Below the pieces are notes generated by a model. The model did not search any database and was not told where the DNA came from. It saw only the letters and a program-made list of their open reading frames with translations. The position numbers and the translations under genes are program-made. A DNA stretch of 5,092 nucleotides. It comes from Bacteroides sp. (GTDB lineage Bacteria > Bacteroidota > Bacteroidia > Bacteroidales > GCA-2748055). The stretch's first letter is position 1. Every line of letters starts with the position of its first letter. Positions 1 through 5,092 of the stretch are shown here, piece after piece. The stretch spans positions 1-5,092 of the forward strand of contig DSDZ01000269.1 in NCBI GenBank assembly GCA_011048475.1, given 5' to 3'.

Positions 1-773
1 CATTTCAGCTTTCCGCACTGACCCGCCAGCTTCTGCGGGTTGAGTGCCACTTCCTGGATGCGGGCGGACTGGGTGCTTACAGAGACAAAACTGGTGATAA
101 AGGAGGAACAGCACAGCTCCCTTCCGCAGGTCCCGATCCCCCCGATCCGGCCGGCTTCCTGCCTGGCTCCTATCTGTCTCATTTCAATGCGGATCCGGAA
201 CGTTTCGGCAAGCACTTTGATCAGCTCACGGAAATCGACCCGTTCATCCGCGATGTAATAAAAAATTGCTTTTGTATTGTCCCCCTGGTATTCCACATCC
301 CCGATCTTCATGTTCAGACCGAGGTCCGCAGCGATCTTTCTGCTTTTGAGCATGGTCTCCTCCTCCAGGGAAACGGCCTCCCTCCACTTGTCTATGTCCA
401 CCGGCTTCGCCTTCCGGTAGACCTTCCGGAGATCTTCGGGATCCCCTTCAAATTTTGTCTTCGGACGCTTCTTCTCCACGATCTCCCCCGCCAGGGTGAC
501 AACCCCGATATCGTGCCCGGGTGATGCTTCCACGGCGATGATATCACCCCTTTTCAATCTCAGCCCGTTCACGTTCCTGTAAAAGCCCTTTCTGGTGTTC
601 TTGAAACGGACCTCCACCACCTCCGGGATCTCCGACGGAGAGACCTCCCTCATCCAGTTGAAGCTGTCAAGCTTTGCGCATGAGCTGAAATAAAAAGAGA
701 CCCTGTCGGAATTATCCCCTCCGATATCAAGTTGCTTCTCCGAGCAACATCCCCTTGCCTTCAGGCTTTCCAT
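1..773 (-). CDS. ricT: RicT/YaaT-type PSP1-domain protein, 3' end beyond the left edge
   Basis: The visible part is the first 257 residues; the gene continues past position 1. PSP1/RicT proteins are cytoplasmic. In Bacillus, RicT (YaaT) forms a complex with RicA and RicF that carries [4Fe-4S] clusters and helps RNase Y process mRNA; the Bacteroidota homologues are little studied. The body of the protein is recognisable: CAKLDSFNW at residues 32-40, FYRN followed by LRLKRGD at 64-77, and VEASPGHDIGVVTLAGE at 81-97. The C-terminal half carries GRIGGIGTCGRELCC at 208-222 and LNPQKLAGQCGKLK at 244-257, giving the family cysteines C216, C221, C222 and C253. The ATG at 773 is the first ATG after an in-frame TGA upstream. 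It lies 67 bp downstream of holB on the same strand. In many Bacteroidota this gene neighbours holB and the gliding lipoprotein gene gldH, so gldH may lie beyond the left edge (inference from memory). The family is certain; the molecular role in this phylum is inferred. Confidence 0.93.
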   Translation of the reverse strand, partial: MESLKARGCCSEKQLDIGGDNSDRVSFYFSSCAKLDSFNWMREVSPSEIPEVVEVRFKNTRKGFYRNVNGLRLKRGDIIAVEASPGHDIGVVTLAGEIVEKKRPKTKFEGDPEDLRKVYRKAKPVDIDKWREAVSLEEETMLKSRKIAADLGLNMKIGDVEYQGDNTKAIFYYIADERVDFRELIKVLAETFRIRIEMRQIGARQEAGRIGGIGTCGRELCCSSFITSFVSVSTQSARIQEVALNPQKLAGQCGKLK

Positions 774-804
774 AATAAGAATTGCAGGTATTGACGATCC
801 ATGG

Positions 805-835
805 CAAAAATAGCGATTCGGTTCCCCAAATCAAA
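805..835 (-). promoter_or_regulatory. Candidate Bacteroidota-type promoter for the RicT-like gene
   Basis: On the minus strand TTTG occupies 835-832 and TATTTTTG occupies 812-805, separated by 19 bases. This matches the Bacteroidota primary sigma consensus (TTTG near -33, TAnnTTTG near -7) in both elements and in spacing. Transcription would start near 798-800, giving a leader of roughly 25 nt before the ATG at 773. It would let the RicT-like gene be expressed independently of holB. Short AT-rich motifs of this kind can arise by chance. Confidence 0.55.
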
Positions 836-840
836 ACCCT

Positions 841-1986
841 CTACCCGGTAACGGGAGACTTCTGCATCAGCAGCCTGACCGCGCTGATTGAAAGGTCCAT
901 CAACACGATCCTGGCATTTCCGTTGGCCTCGATATGGTTCGCAGCCAGCGTGAATGATTCCACCAGTTCCCGGATATTTCCTTCATGAATGAACAGATTG
1001 AATTTTTCAGAAAATTCCGCCTCTTTTGCCGACATATAATTTAACCGGTCCTGCTTCATCCGGAGGATGAAATTCTCCCTCAGAAGCCTGATGGAGTAGT
1101 CCAGCAGCTGTTTCTGCCGTTCCCTTCCCAAAACCGCCACCCGGTCCACCCAGTCGCTGATCGCGATGATCTCGCGCTTGTAGCACAGCCTCATCAAACC
1201 TTTAAAATAATCAAAATAAACCTGCTCCTGCTCGTCCTGCTCCAGGGTCTGCAGGGCAGTGTTGAAATTCCCGTTGGCCTTCCGGATGGCATCCTCCACC
1301 AGGGCGGGATCGGCATCCGAACGTTTCGACAATCCTTCCCTGATCTTTTCCTCTGAAAGCGGAGGGACGAAAAGCAGCTGGGTCCTGCTCAGGATGGTCG
1401 GCAGGATCTGGTCCGTATTTTCAGAGACCATGAAGATGATCGTCCCCTCCGGCGGTTCTTCCACCAGCTTGAGCAAACTGTTGGCGGCTGCCGGGTGCAA
1501 TTTCTCGGGAAGCCAGATGATCACCATCCTGAAGGCCGACTCGTAGGGTTTATATCCCAGCTTCCGGATGATCTGCTGGCTTTCGTTCTTGCTGATGAAC
1601 CCCTGCTTGTTTTCCGCCCCGATGGCTTCATACCACTGGTATTCGGAAAGATAGGGATTTGAAAGGAAGGCCTCTCTCCATTGCTGAATGAAATCATCGG
1701 TGACCGGCTTCCCGGTCACCCGCTGGGTGTTCATCACGGGAAGCACGAAATGCAGGTCGGGATGAACCAGCTTCCCGAACTTCACGCAGGACGGGCAAAC
1801 CCCGCAGGAGTCCCTTTCCTTCCTCTCCCTGCATGATGCGTACTGCGCGAGTGCCACGGCGATGGCCAGCTTCCCGGTCCCCGGGGGACCGAAAAACAAC
1901 ATGGCATGGGGGATGCGGTCATTCCTGACCCATTCGAGGAGCCTTCGCTTTATCTCCTGTTGTCCGATGATATCACTGAATAACAT
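841..1986 (-). CDS. holB: DNA polymerase III subunit delta' (clamp-loader AAA+ protein)
   Basis: This is the delta' subunit of the clamp loader, which works with DnaX (tau/gamma) and delta to load the beta sliding clamp onto primed DNA at the replication fork. The protein has 381 residues, within the normal range. It opens with the family N-terminus (FSDIIGQ, 3-9; PHAMLFFGPPGTGK, 26-39). The Walker A loop GPPGTGKL (33-40) is intact. A zinc module follows, with C52, C61, C64 and C67. The Walker B position reads VIIWLPEKL (155-163) and lacks the usual acidic DE pair, so ATP hydrolysis by this subunit is unlikely. Then come NSLLKLVEEPP (169-179) and the sensor-1 segment ILSRTQ (198-203), where SRT replaces the SRC common in other phyla. 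The C-terminal 170 residues are helical in character, as expected for the collar domain. The ATG at 1986 is the first start and is preceded only by a weak purine stretch (GGAAAG). It is divergent from pgk and upstream of the RicT-like gene. Confidence 0.95.
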   Translation of the reverse strand: MLFSDIIGQQEIKRRLLEWVRNDRIPHAMLFFGPPGTGKLAIAVALAQYASCRERKERDSCGVCPSCVKFGKLVHPDLHFVLPVMNTQRVTGKPVTDDFIQQWREAFLSNPYLSEYQWYEAIGAENKQGFISKNESQQIIRKLGYKPYESAFRMVIIWLPEKLHPAAANSLLKLVEEPPEGTIIFMVSENTDQILPTILSRTQLLFVPPLSEEKIREGLSKRSDADPALVEDAIRKANGNFNTALQTLEQDEQEQVYFDYFKGLMRLCYKREIIAISDWVDRVAVLGRERQKQLLDYSIRLLRENFILRMKQDRLNYMSAKEAEFSEKFNLFIHEGNIRELVESFTLAANHIEANGNARIVLMDLSISAVRLLMQKSPVTG

Positions 1987-2030
1987 TATGCTTTCCGGTC
2001 TGTAAATGTAGCCAAAAAGATTTTCTTTCT

Positions 2031-2038
2031 TACCTTTG
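2031..2038 (+). promoter_or_regulatory. Candidate -7 element of the pgk promoter
   Basis: TACCTTTG fits the Bacteroidota -7 consensus TAnnTTTG exactly. It lies 44 bp before the pgk start, giving a leader of about 38 nt. No good TTTG is found 17-23 bases upstream, so the -33 element is weak or absent. On the opposite strand, TACATTTA (2010-2003) is a one-mismatch candidate -7 element for holB, also without a clear -33 box. The 96 bp between the two divergent starts must hold both promoters unless holB is transcribed from elsewhere. Confidence 0.45.
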
Positions 2039-2082
2039 GATTTCCGAACCGTATCAGAATTTCATCCATAAAATTCTTTACT

Positions 2083-3300
2083 ATGCAAACGATTGATAAT
2101 TACAATTTTAATGGAAAGAAGGCCATCATCCGGGTGGACTTTAACGTGCCGCTGGGGGCACAATACGAAGTGACCGACGACACCCGCATCCGCGGGGCAC
2201 TTCCCACCATCAGAAAAGTGTTGCAGGACGGCGGATCCGCCATCCTGATGTCCCACCTGGGACGTCCCAAATCGGGACCGGAAGAGAAATTCTCACTCAG
2301 GCATGTGATCCCCGTTCTGTCAGAGCACCTGGGGAAGGAGGTTCTTTTTGCACAGGACTGCATCGGCGAAGAGACCCGGTCCATGGCTGCGAACCTGAAG
2401 CCCGGGGAAGTGCTGCTCCTGGAAAACCTCAGGTTCCATTCGGCCGAAGACAAGATCAAAACGGATGAGGAGAAAGCGGCCACAAGGGAATTTGCAAAGA
2501 AACTTTCAGCATACGCGGATGTCTATGTAAATGATGCCTTCGGAACGGCCCACCGTGCCCATGCCTCCACAGCGGTGATCGCAGATTTTTTCGACGATGC
2601 ATCGAAGATGTTCGGCTACCTGATCAACAAGGAAATCGATGCCATGGACAAAGTGCTGCACCACGCGGAAAAACCCTTCACGGCCATCATGGGCGGGGCC
2701 AAGGTTTCGGATAAGATCCAGGTGATCGAAAACCTGCTGGACAAGGTGGATAACCTGATCATCGGCGGCGGAATGACCTATACTTTCATCAAGGCCAGGG
2801 GGGGTGAAGTGGGAAATTCACTGTGCGAGGAGGAGTTGCTGGATGTGGCCAGAGACCTGGTGATAAAGGCCGGGCAAAAAGGAGTGAACCTCTTGCTGCC
2901 GGTGGACCAGGTGCTGGCCGACAAGTTCGAGAACGACGCTGCCACTGAAGCAGTTTCCATTGACAGCGGCAGGGAGGGGTATATGGGACTGGATATCGGG
3001 AATGAGACCATTGCCCTGTTCACCCGGGTGATCATGGATTCAAAAACCATTCTCTGGAACGGTCCCATGGGGGTCTTCGAGATGCCCAATTTCCAGAAAG
3101 GAACCGTGGACATTGCGAAAGCCATCGCCGCATCCACCGAAAAAGGAGCCTTCAGCCTGGTGGGAGGCGGGGACTCGGTAGCTGCCGTGAACAAATTTGG
3201 TCTGGCCGACAAGGTGAGCTATGTCTCTACCGGAGGCGGGGCCATGCTGGAATACATCGAAGGCAAGGTCCTGCCGGGCATCAAGGCCATCCGGGGATAA
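2083..3300 (+). CDS. pgk: Phosphoglycerate kinase
   Basis: Cytosolic glycolytic and gluconeogenic enzyme that transfers the phosphate of 1,3-bisphosphoglycerate to ADP, giving 3-phosphoglycerate and ATP. The 405-residue length is normal for bacterial Pgk. The N-terminal, 3-phosphoglycerate-binding domain has RVDFNVPL (17-24, with substrate contacts D19 and N21), SHLGRPK (57-63), LLENLRFH (112-119) and VNDAFGTAHRAHAS (149-162). The C-terminal nucleotide-binding domain has GGAKVSDK (204-211, K207), IIGGGMTYTF (226-235), NGPMGVFE (326-333) and GGGDSVAAV (361-369). No catalytic residue appears to be missing. The ATG at 2083 starts the family N-terminus directly; no Shine-Dalgarno sequence precedes it, only an AT-rich leader. 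The LuxE-like gene follows after 16 bp on the same strand. No terminator hairpin lies between them, so read-through is likely. Confidence 0.98.
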   Translation: MQTIDNYNFNGKKAIIRVDFNVPLGAQYEVTDDTRIRGALPTIRKVLQDGGSAILMSHLGRPKSGPEEKFSLRHVIPVLSEHLGKEVLFAQDCIGEETRSMAANLKPGEVLLLENLRFHSAEDKIKTDEEKAATREFAKKLSAYADVYVNDAFGTAHRAHASTAVIADFFDDASKMFGYLINKEIDAMDKVLHHAEKPFTAIMGGAKVSDKIQVIENLLDKVDNLIIGGGMTYTFIKARGGEVGNSLCEEELLDVARDLVIKAGQKGVNLLLPVDQVLADKFENDAATEAVSIDSGREGYMGLDIGNETIALFTRVIMDSKTILWNGPMGVFEMPNFQKGTVDIAKAIAASTEKGAFSLVGGGDSVAAVNKFGLADKVSYVSTGGGAMLEYIEGKVLPGIKAIRG

Positions 3301-3316
3301 CAACCTCTGCGCTGTG

Positions 3317-4342
3317 ATGAATCCTGCGCTGCCACAGGCCATTTTCCGGATCAATACAGACAATGCCTTCAGGGCCGCCGCCCTGGAGGTTTTTCATTTC
3401 CAGGCCGCTCACAATCCGGTCTACCGGGAGTATCTCTCCAGGCTCGGGGTTGATGCTGGCAGGATCGCGAAGATCGAGGAAATCCCGTTCCTTCCCGCCG
3501 GGTTTTTCCGGACCCACAGGGTCCTGTGCGGGAGCATGGAACCTGAACTGGTTTTTGAAAGCAGCGGGACCACCACAACCACTCCCTCCAGACACCATGT
3601 GGCCGATGCCTCTCTTTACAGATCCAGCCTCTCCCGTACTTTCAGACAATTTTACGGTCCTCCGGAAAAATACTGCTTCCTGGCGCTGCTGCCATCATAC
3701 CTGGAACGGAAGGGTTCCTCCCTGGTTTATATGTTGGATCACTTAATCCGTCAGTCGGGTCATTCCGACAGCGGGTTCTACCTGGGCCGGCTGGACGGGC
3801 TGGCCGGTATGCTCGAACGCCGCAACGGGGACCGCCATCCCACCCTGCTGCTGGGTGTGAGCTTCGCACTGGCAGACCTGGCGGAGAAATACCCCGTGGA
3901 TCTGGGTGATCATATCATCGTGATGGAGACCGGCGGGATGAAGGGACGGCGGAAAGAAATGGTCCGCAGCGAGCTGCACAGTTTGCTATCTGACGCTTTC
4001 TCACTCTCGACCATCCACTCCGAGTACGGGATGACCGAACTGCTTTCCCAGGCGTATTCATCCGGTGAGGGACTCTTCCGGTGTCCCCCCTGGATGAGGG
4101 TGATGGCCCGCGATCCCAACGACCCGCTGACCATTCTGACGCACCCGGAGGATGACCTCCGGGGCGATCCGGAAAAAATTCCTGTAAAAGGCGGGCTCAA
4201 TATCATCGACCTGGCCAACCTTTACAGCTGTGCCTTCATTGCCACAGACGACCTGGGGAAAGTACATGAAGATGGCAGCTTCGAGGTGACCGGCCGCTTT
4301 GACCATTCCGATGTCCGAGGGTGTAACCTGATGGTGCCCTGA
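3317..4342 (+). CDS. LuxE-like acyl-protein synthetase (ANL superfamily), orphan
   Basis: The protein has 341 residues. LuxE-family enzymes activate a carboxylic acid with ATP and transfer the acyl group to a cysteine on the enzyme itself; in luminous bacteria it then passes to the LuxC reductase. The ANL core motifs are visible: the phosphate loop SSGTTTTTPS (82-91), METGGMKGRR (203-212), EYGMTELLSQ (236-245), TDDLG (310-314) and GRFDHSDVRGCNLM (326-339). C336, five residues from the end, is placed like the acyl-accepting cysteine near the C-terminus of LuxE (inference). The open frame extends upstream into pgk, but ATG 3317 lies just after the pgk stop and directly before plausible family sequence. 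GTG 3314 is the only close alternative. There is no Shine-Dalgarno sequence. No LuxC- or LuxD-like gene is in view, so substrate and acceptor are unknown. The last codons abut the remnant of the convergent GH43 gene. The family is well supported; the biological role is not known. Confidence 0.85.
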   Translation: MNPALPQAIFRINTDNAFRAAALEVFHFQAAHNPVYREYLSRLGVDAGRIAKIEEIPFLPAGFFRTHRVLCGSMEPELVFESSGTTTTTPSRHHVADASLYRSSLSRTFRQFYGPPEKYCFLALLPSYLERKGSSLVYMLDHLIRQSGHSDSGFYLGRLDGLAGMLERRNGDRHPTLLLGVSFALADLAEKYPVDLGDHIIVMETGGMKGRRKEMVRSELHSLLSDAFSLSTIHSEYGMTELLSQAYSSGEGLFRCPPWMRVMARDPNDPLTILTHPEDDLRGDPEKIPVKGGLNIIDLANLYSCAFIATDDLGKVHEDGSFEVTGRFDHSDVRGCNLMVP

Positions 4343-4867
4343 TCATCCTGAATTCGACTGGACAGCCCCGTCCTGCGCTAAAAATTGTTCTTCACCGATA
4401 TGACCTGGTACCCAGATGCCACCAGTTGCCGTACATGTCCCGGAAGGTGGCACCATGGCCGGTCCCCCGGGCAAATCCCCCGGGTTTAAATGAGAAGGGA
4501 TTGTGCTCCTGGTACAGGAAAGGTCCGAGGGGGTGGACCCGATCACCAGCAGGGTGTCCCCCCTGGCCAGCACCTCCGGTGCGCAAAGATCATCATACAC
4601 CTGGTGATAAGGCTTGAGAAAGCTCCTTGGCACAAATTCCCATCCCGCCATGTCATCGCTCCACCAGTAACCGTACTGGTTGGTGGAGAAAAGAAAATAG
4701 TGCCCGTCAAACAGGGTGATCACAGGATCGGCCGTGGTGCGGTGCTTTCCCTGTTCCGTAAAATCGGGGATGGCGTTGCAGGCATAATCAATGTTGAGCA
4801 GATTGCAGTAGGTGCGCGGCTGGGTTATTGATACCGCCACCAGCGTCAGCTGCAGGACCGTTCTCAT
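4343..4867 (-). pseudogene. Decayed GH43-like glycoside hydrolase gene with internal deletion, frameshift and nonsense codon
   Basis: This is a remnant of a secreted GH43-type hydrolase, a family acting on plant or other polysaccharides. The start is intact: ATG 4867 sits 8 bases after AGGAG (4880-4876) and is followed by a short hydrophobic, signal-like segment (residues 5-15). GTG 4876 is an alternative start. Residues 19-112 look like the family N-terminus, with KHRTTADPVI (41-50, D47 being the likely catalytic base), YFLFSTNQYGYWWSDD (57-72) and YHQVYDDLCAPEV (87-99). At the C-run 4529-4533 the frame changes and the text jumps to PLGPFLYQEHNPFSFKPGGF and GHGATFRDMYGNWWHLGT, which in full-length relatives lies far downstream. 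A further one-base loss near 4407 is needed to read QVISVKNNF (4407-4381). A TAG at 4380-4378 then stands where relatives have Glu before RRxGL. Homology fades near 4343. The middle of the domain, including the expected general acid Glu, is gone. As it stands, the first frame would give an inactive 174-residue product. Confidence 0.85.
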
Positions 4868-4872
4868 AATGA

Positions 4873-5092
4873 TCACTCCTGACTTTTGCCTATCAATCTT
4901 TCACGATCTTTTCGCTTCAATCCCTGGACCACCAGTTCGTAAGAGTGGTCGATCAGTTCCAGGACCAGGTCACGTGAGATGCCGCCGGTGAAGTACACCG
5001 AGTTCCACTGGGCTTTGTTCATATGCCAGCCGGGCCGGATATCTTCATATCGTTCCCTCAGTTCAATGGCCCTGTCCGGGTCGCATTTCAGG
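4873..5092 (-). CDS. MmcQ/YjbR-family protein, 5' end beyond the right edge
   Basis: Only the C-terminal 72 residues and the TGA (4875-4873) are in the window. The sequence has the hallmarks of the MmcQ/YjbR family: LKCDPDRAIELRERY at the left of the visible part, the core PGWHMNKAQWNSVYF, and the tail ELIDHSYELVVQGLKRKDRE. These are small proteins of about 110-120 residues with a CyaY-like fold that are annotated as DNA-binding, although the cellular role is not established. The missing part should be roughly 40-50 residues. Its stop overlaps the possible GTG start of the GH43 remnant (4876-4874) and lies 5 bp before the preferred ATG, so the two were probably one transcript. Nothing indicates damage in the visible part. 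Confidence 0.88.
   Translation of the reverse strand, partial: LKCDPDRAIELRERYEDIRPGWHMNKAQWNSVYFTGGISRDLVLELIDHSYELVVQGLKRKDRERLIGKSQE
4876..4880 (-). promoter_or_regulatory. Shine-Dalgarno site of the GH43 remnant
   Basis: AGGAG lies within the last codons of the MmcQ/YjbR-like gene, 8 bases before ATG 4867. It is the only strong Shine-Dalgarno match before a start in this window and is the reason to prefer ATG 4867 over GTG 4876. The site is still intact although the gene behind it is broken. Confidence 0.6.

Noticed and set aside
40..258. Plus-strand open frame at the left edge
   Set aside because: It lies opposite the RicT-like gene, whose cysteine motifs are clear on the minus strand.
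3221..3316. Longer LuxE-like protein starting inside pgk
   Set aside because: The extra 32 residues are pgk sequence read in another frame and show no family similarity; ATG 3317 after the pgk stop is the natural start.
4360..4373. GGAC/GTCC hairpin after the LuxE-like gene as a terminator
   Set aside because: The stem is only 4 bp around a 6-base loop and no T-tract follows it, so it does not qualify.
4464..4484. Two copies of CCCCCGGG, 5 bases apart, as a possible repeat or regulatory site
   Set aside because: They arise from the glycine and arginine codons of the KPGGFARG segment of the GH43 remnant on the minus strand.
4426..4831. Plus-strand open frames opposite the GH43 remnant
   Set aside because: The recognisable protein text is on the minus strand; the plus-strand translations are low-complexity shadows without family motifs.
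4343..4867. Programmed frameshifting to express the GH43-like gene
   Set aside because: There are two frame changes, a nonsense codon and a missing catalytic middle; a single recoding event would not restore a working enzyme.
1..5092. Mobile element, CRISPR array, RNA gene or defence system
   Set aside because: No terminal inverted repeats, transposase or integrase motifs, regularly spaced repeats or tRNA/rRNA-like sequence were seen on either strand by eye.

Overview
The window reads as a stretch of chromosome from a member of the Bacteroidota, probably a Bacteroidales-like lineage of moderately high G+C. Three things point there. The delta' subunit and the phosphoglycerate kinase have the sequence style of that phylum. 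Sites matching the phylum's unusual promoter (TTTG near -33, TAnnTTTG near -7) lie in front of genes. Most starts lack a clear Shine-Dalgarno sequence. The species cannot be named from this sequence alone.

Layout. Positions 1-1986 hold two minus-strand genes: a RicT/YaaT-type PSP1-domain protein that runs off the left edge, and upstream of it holB, the clamp-loader delta' subunit. The 67 bp between them contains a good candidate promoter of its own. A 96 bp divergent intergenic region (1987-2082) separates holB from the plus-strand pair pgk (2083-3300) and a LuxE-like acyl-protein synthetase (3317-4342), which are 16 bp apart and likely co-transcribed. Facing this pair on the minus strand are the 3' part of an MmcQ/YjbR-family gene (4873-5092, entering from the right edge) and, directly after it, the remains of a secreted glycoside hydrolase family 43 (GH43) gene (about 4343-4867).

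How the genes relate. RicT, HolB and Pgk are housekeeping functions (RNA-processing partner, replication clamp loader, glycolysis). The LuxE-like gene is an orphan member of the ANL adenylating superfamily, with no reductase or thioesterase partner in view. The GH43 locus is the most informative oddity. It keeps its signal-peptide-like start and a clear AGGAG ribosome binding site, but the reading frame jumps directly from the N-terminal blade to a region that normally lies far downstream. It then suffers another one-base frameshift and a nonsense codon before the homology stops at the end of the LuxE-like gene. It is therefore a pseudogene whose internal deletion removed most of the catalytic domain.

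I see no mobile element, CRISPR array, RNA gene, defence cluster or convincing undescribed system here. The orphan LuxE-like enzyme is the least understood intact gene.
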